Positions 6,904-15,536 are shown, counted from the first letter of the stretch. The stretch: DNA of 23,490 nucleotides from an uncultured Porphyromonas sp. (GCA_934364985.1 CAKRMU010000011.1:1-23490), one strand, 5' to 3'. Notes: generated by a model not told the origin, from the sequence alone. Numbers and translations are program-made.

Positions 6904-9099
6904 CTATTTCTTACTACCGAATACCATCTTACTCAGCCACGATTGCTTACTTTTAGGGGCTCTATCCAAGTGTGGAATCACGACATGAGAGTACCTCTCG
7001 CCTTTCGTTGGTTTCGTAGGACAAGGGGGCAAGTGATTAAATCGCTCCACGACGTGGTACATCTCCTCTTGGGTCCTGATGGGGGTTTCAGCATGATCTT
7101 TTTTGGGAATATTATTAAGGTTTTCGTCCACTATGCATGCCTTTGTATTGTCACTAAGGCAAAGCTCTAATACCTCCTTGAGAAAAAATTTTATGCTCTC
7201 ATCAAGGACCGGTGCGGCACACTCTATCCGCTTATATAGGTTTCGCCCCATCCAGTCTGCCGACGAGATGTAATACAGTTCCTCACCACCATGGTAGAAA
7301 TACCATATCCTCGCGTGCTCTAAATACTTATCTACGAGCCGAATAATCCGAATGTTTTTACTAAAAGATTGGTTAGAAATCACCCGACAAATGCCTCGTA
7401 TCAGCAAATCAATCGGCACACCCGCCTCCGACGCGCTATATAATTTGTCAATGACGCCTTGCTCCTCCAGCGAATTCATTTTGAGAATCATCCGACTTGG
7501 ACGCCCGGCTTTCGCCTCGGCCATCTCAAAATCTATCAACTCGTGGATACGCTCTACCATGCCGTAATTCGCCACGAGGAGGTTTTGGAAATGATACTCG
7601 GTGCTTCCAAATTCCAGCAACCTAAAGAGCTCAGATAGCTCTTGAGCCAGCTCTATTCGGGATGTAAACATCAGCACATCCGAATAAACCTTAGCTGTTC
7701 TCTCATTAAAGTTTCCTGTGCTAAAGCAACAAATGCCGGTTTTCCCCTTGACAGCTCCCTCGTGAAGCTCAATATAGCAGGTCTTGGCATGCACTTTAAG
7801 CTTGGGCAGAGAGTATATAATCTTAATACCATGACGGGTCATTCGTTGTGCCGCCTGTAGGTTATTCTCCTCGTCAAATCGTGCTTTCAGCTCTACAAAA
7901 ACCGTCACTTTCTTACCACTATTGGCGGCTTTGATAAGAGCATCTATAACACCTGAATCCTCCGCCACGCGGTATTGCGTCAGCTTAATCCCCTTAACCC
8001 TCGGATCTATAGCTGACTCATTGAGTAAATCAAGAAGGTAACTAAAACTCGTATAGGGCACATATATGACGTCATCTTGGTGAAGAATATGATCTACCCG
8101 ATGCTCCTCAAGCTCCCAACGCATATTAGGAATAGGTCTCTGATAAGGCTCTTGATAATCTGGTCCAAGTGGATTGATGAGCCTACGCAAATCGCCCAAC
8201 TGCAGATGCCGGCGACAAGGTAGCAAGTCCTCCTCACGCAAACCAATCGCATTGACTAAAAGGGTAAGCACAGCATGGGGCATCGTATCGTCAAACTGAA
8301 ATCGCGTCACAGCTCCAATCTTTCGCTTGGCTATCATCTCCTCAATACTCTCAGCGAGCTGTGCCCCACCCTCATAATCGTCAATCTCAATATCGGCATC
8401 GCGTGACACCTTAAAGCTGTATGCCCCCAAAACATCATACCCCGGGAAAATCTCTTCTAACCCAGATCGCACGACTTCGTCTACAAATGTATAGACGATA
8501 GTATCATCCTCCGTGGGAATCATAAAGAAACGTGGGGCTTTGGTAAATGGCAATTTAATCATATACACTCGCTTCGCCCCGTCACTCTTTCGCGACAAAT
8601 AGACGGCAAGATAAATACGATGATCTCGCACAAAAACGTGTACCAATTCGGGGTTAATCAACACTGGTTGCAAAAAAGGATATATATCCTCCCTGAAATA
8701 ACGCTTCACCGCCTTGAGCATTGCCCCACTAATCTCCTCCTCAACATTCGTCACAAAGACCAAACCTGCGACTTTAAGATCAGGGACCATAACCTCCTCC
8801 CACGCATATCGAAACAGCTCTTCCTGCCTCTTGACTTCGTGTGTTAATAGCTCTAACGCCTGCTCCCCCCGCTCAATCTCTTGCTCGTCTCCACGTGCCT
8901 TTGCCCTAAGTAACCGAGCTCTACGAATCGCCACACGTACCTGGTAAAACTCCTCTATATTTGTCGAAAATATAGACAGAAAGTTAACCCGCTCAAATAA
9001 GGGCACTCTCTTATCTAACGCTTCCTCCAGTACGCGTTTATTAAATGCAAGCCACGAAACATCCCTATCGTGATAGCGGTAGCTACTATTTAGGCTCAT
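6904..9099 (-). CDS. ppk: Polyphosphate kinase 1
   Basis: Makes and reverses inorganic polyphosphate from ATP; involved in stress survival and phosphate storage. The 731-residue length fits the four-domain PPK1. The N domain opens with RDVSWLAFNKRVLEEA. The head domain follows, then the two phospholipase-D-like C domains. The autophosphorylated histidine is His437 in LKVHAKTC, and the second catalytic histidine is His595 in YLEHARIWYF. Other signatures are CCFSTGNFNERTAKVYSD and SSADWMGRNLYKRIE. The C-terminal tail (about residues 685-731) is basic and lineage-specific. The gene is the first visible member of the minus-strand cluster. A possible -7 element TAGGTTTG lies at 9190-9197. Confidence 0.97.
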   Translation of the reverse strand: MSLNSSYRYHDRDVSWLAFNKRVLEEALDKRVPLFERVNFLSIFSTNIEEFYQVRVAIRRARLLRAKARGDEQEIERGEQALELLTHEVKRQEELFRYAWEEVMVPDLKVAGLVFVTNVEEEISGAMLKAVKRYFREDIYPFLQPVLINPELVHVFVRDHRIYLAVYLSRKSDGAKRVYMIKLPFTKAPRFFMIPTEDDTIVYTFVDEVVRSGLEEIFPGYDVLGAYSFKVSRDADIEIDDYEGGAQLAESIEEMIAKRKIGAVTRFQFDDTMPHAVLTLLVNAIGLREEDLLPCRRHLQLGDLRRLINPLGPDYQEPYQRPIPNMRWELEEHRVDHILHQDDVIYVPYTSFSYLLDLLNESAIDPRVKGIKLTQYRVAEDSGVIDALIKAANSGKKVTVFVELKARFDEENNLQAAQRMTRHGIKIIYSLPKLKVHAKTCYIELHEGAVKGKTGICCFSTGNFNERTAKVYSDVLMFTSRIELAQELSELFRLLEFGSTEYHFQNLLVANYGMVERIHELIDFEMAEAKAGRPSRMILKMNSLEEQGVIDKLYSASEAGVPIDLLIRGICRVISNQSFSKNIRIIRLVDKYLEHARIWYFYHGGEELYYISSADWMGRNLYKRIECAAPVLDESIKFFLKEVLELCLSDNTKACIVDENLNNIPKKDHAETPIRTQEEMYHVVERFNHLPPCPTKPTKGERYSHVVIPHLDRAPKSKQSWLSKMVFGSKK

Positions 9100-9313
9100 A
9101 ACTTATCAATTGAAAATATATCTCTAACACGAACTACAGGGAGGGGCACCCCCGTAACCCATATCGCAGGCCCCCCCCTCATCTACTTACAAACCTACCA
9201 AATTATATCTACACACAGCCACTATTACCCCGAAAACTTACCCATAAGAATATCCTCACCACATCTGAGAATTGAGGTCGAAAAATGAGACACCCCCACA
9301 AAGTAATGGCTAA
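9100..9313. other. C-rich intergenic stretch upstream of ppk
   Basis: No coding frame is supported. The stretch contains runs of C on the + strand at 9149-9153, 9171-9178 (eight C) and 9293-9297; a further run at 9325-9331 lies in the adjoining phage relic. On the minus strand TAGGTTTG (9197 down to 9190) matches the Bacteroidetes -7 box TAnnTTTG and could start ppk transcription, but no TTTG is seen at the -33 distance. Nothing else is recognised. Confidence 0.5.
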
Positions 9314-9813
9314 GACGTTTCGCACCCCCCCTTAGAAGAGTATGAGCAAAAGCACCGCAAATTGCTCGGAGCTATACGACGCAATATCCAACGCTCATTC
9401 CAAGGCTTGCACTTAGCCAAAAGCCACTTCAAGAAGGAGGTAGAGGACCGAATTACCACCGACCTACTGAATGGCACTCCAGCCGACCGGATAAGCCGAA
9501 ATATCCGCGACTACCTCAATGAGCCCAATAAGCTATTTAGATTAGACGGGGGCGAGATTCGGACGGGGTGTTGAGGTCGTCAAAGAATGCCAAAGCCTAT
9601 CATCCAAAACAAGGGGTGCATCGTAGCAGTCACAAGAATGCCCGATGCCTCTCAGTGACCGTAGCCAATAACGCTTACCGAAAAGCCGACAGCGACCAAT
9701 GGCAACAGCTTGACTTTGTTATTGGAGTGCGGGTGCAGGTAAGCAACAACCACACCGACCGCGACCGCCACGCAATCCGTGACCCTTTCCCTTTACTCAA
9801 TACCACTAAATAA
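9314..9813 (+). pseudogene. Remnant of phage head-morphogenesis gene (SPP1 gp7 / Mu gpF type)
   Basis: Two overlapping frames together spell one degraded protein. The first (9314-9574) reads LEEYEQKHRKLLGAIRRN, then KSHFKKEVEDRITTDLLNG and ISRNIRDYLNEPNKLFR. The second frame takes over at about 9541 with RGRDSDGVLRSSKNAKAY, then AYRKADSDQWQQLDFVIG and VRVQVSNNHT. In intact Bacteroidetes prophage head-morphogenesis proteins these blocks are contiguous (from memory: YRTADHLRWQQLDFVVGFEVKRSNN), so a single one-base-loss-type frameshift near 9538-9546 separates them. The expected C-terminal Cys/His-containing end after SNNHT is missing, and no full N-terminus is present. No other phage gene, integrase or attachment site is visible nearby. 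The fragment is therefore a relic and not a functional gene. Confidence 0.75.
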
Positions 9814-9826
9814 ACCGCGTTTCTCC

Positions 9827-9870
9827 AAAAGAAAAAGGTGCTAAAGTGTCGACAAATACACTTTAGCACC
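9827..9870 (-). terminator. Rho-independent terminator of tRNA(CAU)
   Basis: Perfect 13-bp stem: GGTGCTAAAGTGT at 9837-9849 pairs with ACACTTTAGCACC at 9858-9870, with an 8-base loop. On the minus strand it is followed by TTTTTCTTTT (9836 down to 9827). It starts 6 bases after the tRNA 3' end. Confidence 0.9.
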
Positions 9871-9876
9871 TTATAG

Positions 9877-9950
9877 TGGTCCGGCTTGGGCTTGAACCAA
9901 GGACTCCCTGATTATGAGTCAGGTGCTCTAACCAACTGAGCTACAGGACC
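9877..9950 (-). tRNA. tRNA with CAU anticodon (elongator Met or Ile2)
   Basis: A complete 74-base cloverleaf on the minus strand. D-arm GCTC/GAGC; anticodon stem CCTGA/TCAGG with loop CTCATAA, anticodon CAU; variable loop GAGTC; T-arm CTTGG-TTCAAGC-CCAAG; discriminator A. CCA is not encoded. The acceptor stem GGTCCTG/CCGGACC has a T6-C67 mismatch, unusual for a functional tRNA. Whether this is elongator tRNA-Met or the lysidine-modified tRNA-Ile2 cannot be decided by eye. It is flanked by its own promoter and terminator. Confidence 0.93.
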
Positions 9951-9991
9951 GGTAGACTACGCACTCTTACTTGTTTGCGTCTTCGTTCGTG

Positions 9992-10022
9992 CAAAGGTAC
10001 TAAAATTATTTTTACTCTGAAA
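9992..10022 (-). promoter_or_regulatory. Promoter of tRNA(CAU)
   Basis: On the minus strand TACCTTTG (9999 down to 9992) matches the Bacteroidetes -7 box TAnnTTTG. A near-match TTTC occupies the -33 site at 10022-10019, 19 bases away. The -7 box is identical, with flanks (GTACCTTTGCAC), to that of tRNA-Gln in this window. Confidence 0.5.
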
Positions 10023-10133
10023 GAAATTGCTCATTTTTTCGTTTCATGGCCTTTATTGAGAAGTGATTTTCGTGTCATCTGCCTGTTTTTTAAAACTATT
10101 TGGTTATCTGCATACCGGATAGAGCCAAAGGGA

Positions 10134-10236
10134 ATACCAGGTATTGGCTTAAGTGGATACCTGGTATCAGTCAAAGCGAATATAGGGTATTCGCTTTGAC
10201 TGATACAGGGTATTCTCTCGAAGTGATATTTGACAG
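10134..10236. repeat. 23-bp-period palindromic repeat array B
   Basis: Cores start at 10134 (ATACCAGGTAT), 10157 (ATACCTGGTAT), 10180 (ATATAGGGTAT) and 10203 (ATACAGGGTAT), each exactly 23 bp apart. A decayed copy stands in phase at 10226, and a further one (ATACCGGATAG) at 10112, 22 bp before the first. Linkers are tggcttaagtgg, cagtcaaagcga, tcgctttgactg and tctctcgaagtg. A 19-bp perfect inverted repeat (10164-10182 with 10188-10206) surrounds a 5-base loop. The array lies between the tRNA(CAU) promoter and the 3' end of the metalloprotease gene. The rest of the gap 9951-10347 shows no gene and no clear terminator for the protease gene; only a short palindrome GGCAATTTGCC is seen near 10318. 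Confidence 0.85.
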
Positions 10237-10347
10237 CAAATATAAGAGATGCCAAATAGTATAATCTAACGGTGTGTTTATGAGCTAAACTGATAGGCTT
10301 TATCTATCGGAGCGATGGCAATTTGCCTTGCTGTGTATTGCAGTATT

Positions 10348-12933
10348 TCAGTCAAATAACTCCTTGAACCGTAGTTCCCAAAGCTGATAAAACCCTCGTG
10401 TGTTGGCATCTCCTGTATTTGCTTTTAGTCGGAATAACGACCGAACTTCTTTAAGCTTAATGAGCATAGAGGGTGCCACTTCGTAGTTATTGGGTGTGGC
10501 AGGGAGGAAGTTTGGTCGGAAGAAAGAATAGGGATGATAGGGCTCAGGATGGCTCATACATTGCGGTTGGGCATTGAGCTTTTGCCATAGTTTTTCGTCT
10601 TCATCTGCGGAGGTCAATCCGCCAAAAGGTAGGTTTGACTCTTTAGTGCTGACGAAAGAAAGCATATTTTTAAGTGCGGCTTCCTCGAGTGCTTTATCGG
10701 TCGCAGTCAAGTCTTTGCCCTGATAAGTGGGGGCAAAGATTTCCTTAACAAAATCGTCTAAATAATTATCCAATGTGTAGCCTGTGCCTGGGTTCGCTTT
10801 TGCTCCTTCAAGGATTCCGAGAAGCCGGAAGTCTGCGAGTAGCCCTGAAACAGCACCGGAAGGGATAAGGCGTTGTAGCTTATTGCCCTCCATTTCACCC
10901 GACTTATCGTACAGCTGATTGGCGTCGGGGGTAAAGAGCCATTCAGGCATCTCTCGCACCCGAGACACGACCCACTTTAGGGCTTCTTGCTGTTTGGCCT
11001 TTGAGAAATAGGTCACAGGCATTTGGTGGTCACCCTGCCTGTTTTCGTAGTAAACGCGTCCTCCGATGTAGGGAATAACGTGTTTGAGATGGCGATAAAA
11101 TTGGGTCGCGATATTCTCGTGGACCTGCTCTAAGTCATCGTATCTCTCGCCCTCTTCGTAAAGCCATCCCAAATAGTTGCGGGTGATAAACTTGAGGTTG
11201 GAAATGCCGTAATCCCCCGCAAGGATATGATCATTACCGAGGTCTTCGGTCTGATCGGTAGGGTCAAGGGTATTGATTTGCTGGGCACCGAATTGGTACA
11301 TAGGGTCACCTACATGCTCAGAAATCCATTTATTTAGGATAGGTTTTTCGTCACGAGGTGTTTGGGCATTTGGGATGAAACGGTAGCCCCAATTGATAGC
11401 GTAGATGTCGTAAACGCCGATGAGTGGAGGTGTCAGTTTGACTCCTCTCTCGTAGTCACCCGGCTGAGCTACATAGTTATTACGAGCATAGTCCATAATG
11501 CTGGGGGTGGTACCATATTGCTGAGTGAATACCGGGTCGCGAAGTTTTTCGACAGGGAAAGCATAGCTTGCACCCATATTGTGCATCAATCCTAAGGTAT
11601 GTCCCACTTCGTGCGATGCAACATATCTCATCGCCTCTGCCATTACTTCTTTGGGTAATTTGGACTTACGGACACGCGGATCGGTGGCTGCTGTCTGGGT
11701 AAATCGCCAATAATAGAGCAGGGATACCACATTGTGGTACCAGATGACGTCGGCATTTAGGATTTCGCCACTTCGAGGATCAATGTAGCTTGGTCCCATA
11801 GCATTGGCAATGCTTGTTGTGGCATATTTTACGCACGAATATCGGAGGTCGTCGGGGTCAAAATCAGGGTCCTCTTCTCTGCTTGGATAAAGCTTGGCTT
11901 CGATGGCATTCTTAAAACCAGCGGCTTCAAAGGCGACATTCCAGTCAGTGATACCTGCTATCACAGCCTCTCTCCACGCCTCAGGGAAAACGGTATCTAC
12001 GTAAAAGGTGATCTTTTGTATCGGCTCTACGAGTTCGCCCCTTAGGTAAGCAGTCGTGTCACTCGGCTCCAAACGCCAGCGGTTAATGATATTAAACGTT
12101 TCGATCTTATCCAAAGACGATGTATAGCGTTGTCGGGGCGAGTAGAAGTATCCTACCCGATTATCCTGAAGCCTTGCCCGCATCGGTTCTTTCGGAAGTA
12201 GCACAAGGGAGCGGTGTACCTCAATGGTATACGGCTCCGTATCCTGCTTATACGCCAAGACACTTTTCACCTCTACGTTTTTGGAAAAGCTCCTAACGCT
12301 CGAGATGTAGCTTGAGCTTCGGGCTAATCCGCCGGCTATTTCACTCTCGGCTGTGGGGTTAATACTCTCTTCTCCACCGAGGAAAAAGTCTGTGACGTCG
12401 ATGACTATGTGCGTTCCGTTTTTTGCCACTATGTCGAAACTCGTAAGGATCGGCTCCTGGAAGTTTTTAAGAAATGAAGGGGCAATGGGGTCGCTATCAT
12501 CGACGAAGCTTTCCGACTGAAAGGTATGGAAATAGACCCTATCCGCCTGACGCTTTATCCGAAACATAAACGGATCCGTTACCATTTGTCCTGCGACAGC
12601 TTCGCTTGTATTAGAGGTGCGGGATATCCGATTCGAGAGGAGAAGAGGTTGCCCAAGTAGAGAGTCGGGTATCTCAAAATATAGCTGTTCTTTTTTCTTT
12701 ATCGTGATGATTAAACCGCTATCTACTTCGGCATCTTTTATCAGTTCGAGGTACTTCTCGTATAGCTCATCGGGTGAGCTAAGTGCTGAAGCTTCAGCCT
12801 CTTCTTTAGCCTTTTGTCTTTTGCTTTTTAGGATCTCACGGAGCGGTTTTAGCTCACTTTGAGCCACGCTCACTACACAATTACCGCTTGCTAAGAGGGC
12901 AATCAGAATGATGATAGTTGCTATTCTTTTCAC
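10348..12933 (-). CDS. Secreted zinc-dependent metalloprotease (DUF5117/DUF4953 type)
   Basis: An 861-residue exported zinc protease of the metzincin-like family widespread in Bacteroidetes. A signal peptide is visible (MKRIATIIILIALLASG, then a likely cleavage after SVA near residue 24). No proper lipobox is present, so it is probably periplasmic or exported and not a lipoprotein. After a charged coiled segment (about 30-65) comes the DUF5118/DUF5117-like N-terminal region. The catalytic motif is HEVGHTLGLMH with His441, Glu442, His445 and His451, followed by HNMGAS and a Met-turn-like SIMDYARNNY. The C-terminal DUF4953-like region follows. No sorting domain of the Por/type IX secretion kind is evident at the end (WELRFKELFD). 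It starts 6 bases after the glycosyltransferase, as last gene of the glgA unit. Substrate unknown. Confidence 0.9.
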   Translation of the reverse strand: MKRIATIIILIALLASGNCVVSVAQSELKPLREILKSKRQKAKEEAEASALSSPDELYEKYLELIKDAEVDSGLIITIKKKEQLYFEIPDSLLGQPLLLSNRISRTSNTSEAVAGQMVTDPFMFRIKRQADRVYFHTFQSESFVDDSDPIAPSFLKNFQEPILTSFDIVAKNGTHIVIDVTDFFLGGEESINPTAESEIAGGLARSSSYISSVRSFSKNVEVKSVLAYKQDTEPYTIEVHRSLVLLPKEPMRARLQDNRVGYFYSPRQRYTSSLDKIETFNIINRWRLEPSDTTAYLRGELVEPIQKITFYVDTVFPEAWREAVIAGITDWNVAFEAAGFKNAIEAKLYPSREEDPDFDPDDLRYSCVKYATTSIANAMGPSYIDPRSGEILNADVIWYHNVVSLLYYWRFTQTAATDPRVRKSKLPKEVMAEAMRYVASHEVGHTLGLMHNMGASYAFPVEKLRDPVFTQQYGTTPSIMDYARNNYVAQPGDYERGVKLTPPLIGVYDIYAINWGYRFIPNAQTPRDEKPILNKWISEHVGDPMYQFGAQQINTLDPTDQTEDLGNDHILAGDYGISNLKFITRNYLGWLYEEGERYDDLEQVHENIATQFYRHLKHVIPYIGGRVYYENRQGDHQMPVTYFSKAKQQEALKWVVSRVREMPEWLFTPDANQLYDKSGEMEGNKLQRLIPSGAVSGLLADFRLLGILEGAKANPGTGYTLDNYLDDFVKEIFAPTYQGKDLTATDKALEEAALKNMLSFVSTKESNLPFGGLTSADEDEKLWQKLNAQPQCMSHPEPYHPYSFFRPNFLPATPNNYEVAPSMLIKLKEVRSLFRLKANTGDANTRGFYQLWELRFKELFD

Positions 12934-12939
12934 GTTAAA

Positions 12940-13866
12940 TTATATATTAAATAAACCTTCGATAAAGCCTACACCATACCCAATATGCTGAGTAAGTGTG
13001 GCGACAACCGCATATCCGGCGAGTTCAAGACTGCCATCCTTGGCATATACATCGCATACTATGGCGAGGAAATAGGCGAGCAACAAAGGTCCGACTATCG
13101 GGTGCCAAAAGAAAAGGAGTGCGATAGTAAAGAGGGATGGTAGCACATGGACGAGACCGAGAGTGCCGTGGTGATACTTATTGAGTACGATTCTCGCCCG
13201 ACCGCTGTGCCGTACTTGGTTAAAGAAATCCTTAAAAGTCCCTCGGCGTTTGTGGTAAAGCCACGCCTCCGGAAGTAGTGCTGAGGCGGCGCCACTCTCT
13301 AAAGCCCGCATACTTAGATCCAGATCTTCGCCGTACCGCATAGATACTCTAAAGCCCTCTAACTTATGGAACAGACTGGCACGGATACCCATATTGAAAG
13401 TGCGGGGATAAAACTTGTCCACGCTTTTTTTGCGACCTCGGATGCCACCAGTGGTTAGCAATGATGTCATGGAGTAGTTGATCGCCTTTTGGGTAATGGT
13501 AAAGTCGGGGCTGGCAGCGTCGGGACCGCCCCAGAGGTCGCAGGGTATTTTCTGAAGGCCTTGCTCCACATTCTGGAGGTAGGTATCGGGTAGGATGGTG
13601 TCGCTATCGAGAAATACAAGCCATTCACCTTGGGCGAAAGAGGCACCATAGTTGCGGGCTCCTGATGGGCCGGTATTCGCTTGTGCGTGGTAGCTGATGG
13701 GCAGTTGAAAGCTCTCTACTACCTCTTTTGACGGCATTGAGGAGCCATCCTCGACCACGATGATTTCGTAACTACCGTGGAAGCCCTTTTGCCTTGTAAA
13801 GGAGTCTAATAGCTCCCTAAGTTCGTCTGGTCTATTGTATATCGGGATGATGAATGTGTAATCCAT
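12940..13866 (-). CDS. Family 2 glycosyltransferase with C-terminal membrane segments
   Basis: Transfers a sugar from a nucleotide-sugar donor to an unknown acceptor, probably at the inner face of the cytoplasmic membrane. The GT-A fold opens with YTFIIPIYNRPDELRELL. The nucleotide-binding acid is in IIVVEDGS, GPSGARNYGA follows, and the metal-binding DxD is Asp87-Ser-Asp89 in VFLDSDT. An acidic motif GEDLDLSMRA lies near residue 180. From about residue 230 two to three hydrophobic segments appear (VLPSLFTIALLFFWHPIVG, LLLAYFLAIVCD), which suggests membrane attachment. The start lies 2 bases after the glgA stop, and the metalloprotease follows after 6 bases. Placement beside glycogen synthase does not prove a role in glycogen. 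Confidence 0.9.
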   Translation of the reverse strand: MDYTFIIPIYNRPDELRELLDSFTRQKGFHGSYEIIVVEDGSSMPSKEVVESFQLPISYHAQANTGPSGARNYGASFAQGEWLVFLDSDTILPDTYLQNVEQGLQKIPCDLWGGPDAASPDFTITQKAINYSMTSLLTTGGIRGRKKSVDKFYPRTFNMGIRASLFHKLEGFRVSMRYGEDLDLSMRALESGAASALLPEAWLYHKRRGTFKDFFNQVRHSGRARIVLNKYHHGTLGLVHVLPSLFTIALLFFWHPIVGPLLLAYFLAIVCDVYAKDGSLELAGYAVVATLTQHIGYGVGFIEGLFNI

Positions 13867-13868
13867 GG

Positions 13869-15512
13869 TCAGTTTCTGTCGCTATTAAGTGCTTTTTGGT
13901 AGGCAGAGAGGTAGCGGTCATAGAAGCATTGCCAGTCGGCTGCTTTTGCTAATTCTCTGGCTTTATTACTACTCTCGATGCGGGCGGTATCGGGGAAAGT
14001 GGCAAATCGTGTCACCTTATGGGCGATCTCTGTGCTGACGTCTTCAAAATTGTAATCGTCTCTATGTAGTACTTTGATGCCATGTGCGAGACAATTTTTT
14101 TCGGCATTCTCCATTGCCCAAACACCAAAACCGGCTCTGTCTGTAGTGATACTTGGCACGCCAAAAGAGAGGCTCTCAAGTGGGGTATATCCCCATGGCT
14201 CGTAGTAGCTGGGGAAGATACTGAGGTCGATGGAGGGTAGTAATTGGTAGTAGGGAATATTGAGGATACCATCGTTGCCATCGAGGTATGCGGGGATAAA
14301 GATGGGGTAAACTCCGTGTCCCCAATCGTGGGCTAAAGAGTGCAAGTGGTGGAGAATTTGGTTGCCAAAACCATCAAATAACTCGTGGGTGATATAGGGA
14401 GTGGGCATTGCGAGGGCTGTATCTTCGCCTGTCTCAAGTACGCTCTTAAGCTCCTCTCGTGAGGCTTTGACCCAGCTTGGCACGAGGATTAATGCTACTA
14501 TGTCTCTCTCGTAATTAGACTCGCTAATCCGCCTAAGGGCATCGATGAATAGGTCAATCCCCTTATTGCGGTATTCGCATCTGCCGGAGGTCGCTATGAA
14601 TAGAGGGTCGCCGGATAGGGTGACCCCATACAGTGTCTCCGCTAAGTGCTTGAGGGCGGACTGCCCTGAGGCTTTTTCGGACTTGAGCTTGAGGGTCGAA
14701 GGCACTACGTAATGCTCAAAGCCATTGTATAGTATCGCTTGTGGACGAATCTCTAATAACTGTTCGGCTTCCCGGGCTGTCACTTCGCTCACGGTAGCAA
14801 AAAGATCTGCCTGATGTGCCGCGGCTTTCTCTACTTGATGCTTACAAACCACACCCAATTCGTCTGCCATTTGGTCGCCATTGTAATTGTTCAGCTCGCT
14901 GTATAGCGGTTTGCCATTGCCTGCGATTGACCTCCCCACTGTTGTAGCGTGGGTAATGAATATACTGCGGATAGCAGGTGCGTTGTGCTTCAGATATAAA
15001 AGCCCTGCCCCGGTCGTCCACTCGTTGAATATTGATAGATTCTTGTCGCCTCCTATTATTTGGCTGAGAGCTATCATTACTTTGGCAGATGCGATGGCAA
15101 AAAGTACCGAGTCGTCGTAGTCGCCATACCCGATATCGCCACGAATACCATAGGTCTCCCATAGCTCGTAATATAGAGAGCTTTTATCCTTATCAAGTGA
15201 CTTATAGTCAACTAATATCACGCGTGGGTCGCCCATGATTGCCCAGTTGCCTACGACTATAGGCAGGTCGCAGTGAGCATTTAGTTGCTCCTCAAGTTCA
15301 CTGTCTTTATGGCTTGTAGAGTGCCGAAAGGAGGGTTGCTCACTTGTAAGTTCAGGACCAATGAAAAAGACTTTTTCCCTACCGTGTTGCTCTACCATCG
15401 TAGTGGCACGGCTCGATAGTACGGTGTAGATGCCTCCCACTTTATTGCATACCTCCCAGGAGGACTCCATTATCAATGAGGGCTGTGGTGTATATTCGCT
15501 GTCGTTGCCCAT
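13869..15512 (-). CDS. Glycogen synthase, GT3 (eukaryote-like) family
   Basis: Elongates alpha-1,4-glucan from a nucleotide-glucose donor. The sequence belongs to the GT3 type known from animals and fungi and from Bacteroidetes, and not to the usual bacterial GT5 GlgA. Signs are the opening ESSWEVCNKVGGIYTVL (residues 17-33), NEWTTGAGLLYLKH, FITHATTVGRSIAGNG, and the E-x7-E motif Glu438 to Glu446 in EPWGYTPLE near the C-terminus. At 547 residues it is shorter than the eukaryotic enzymes and fits bacterial members. UDP-glucose is the family donor; no regulatory phosphorylation tail is seen. It is the first of three tightly spaced genes. No TAnnTTTG box is visible directly upstream (15513-15613), so transcription may begin at the tRNA-Gln promoter. 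Confidence 0.93.
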   Translation of the reverse strand: MGNDSEYTPQPSLIMESSWEVCNKVGGIYTVLSSRATTMVEQHGREKVFFIGPELTSEQPSFRHSTSHKDSELEEQLNAHCDLPIVVGNWAIMGDPRVILVDYKSLDKDKSSLYYELWETYGIRGDIGYGDYDDSVLFAIASAKVMIALSQIIGGDKNLSIFNEWTTGAGLLYLKHNAPAIRSIFITHATTVGRSIAGNGKPLYSELNNYNGDQMADELGVVCKHQVEKAAAHQADLFATVSEVTAREAEQLLEIRPQAILYNGFEHYVVPSTLKLKSEKASGQSALKHLAETLYGVTLSGDPLFIATSGRCEYRNKGIDLFIDALRRISESNYERDIVALILVPSWVKASREELKSVLETGEDTALAMPTPYITHELFDGFGNQILHHLHSLAHDWGHGVYPIFIPAYLDGNDGILNIPYYQLLPSIDLSIFPSYYEPWGYTPLESLSFGVPSITTDRAGFGVWAMENAEKNCLAHGIKVLHRDDYNFEDVSTEIAHKVTRFATFPDTARIESSNKARELAKAADWQCFYDRYLSAYQKALNSDRN

Positions 15513-15536
15513 AATATCTAAGCTCTATAAATACGA

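Noticed and set aside
9877..9950. Phage attachment site at the tRNA(CAU) 3' end
   Set aside because: No second copy of the tRNA 3' end is found within the window, and no integrase gene is present.
10164..10206. Array B hairpin as a standard Rho-independent terminator
   Set aside because: The stem is long enough but no T tract follows on either strand.
10031..10255. Open frames on both strands over array B
   Set aside because: Their translations merely spell the 23-bp repeat; an open frame there follows from the repeat composition.
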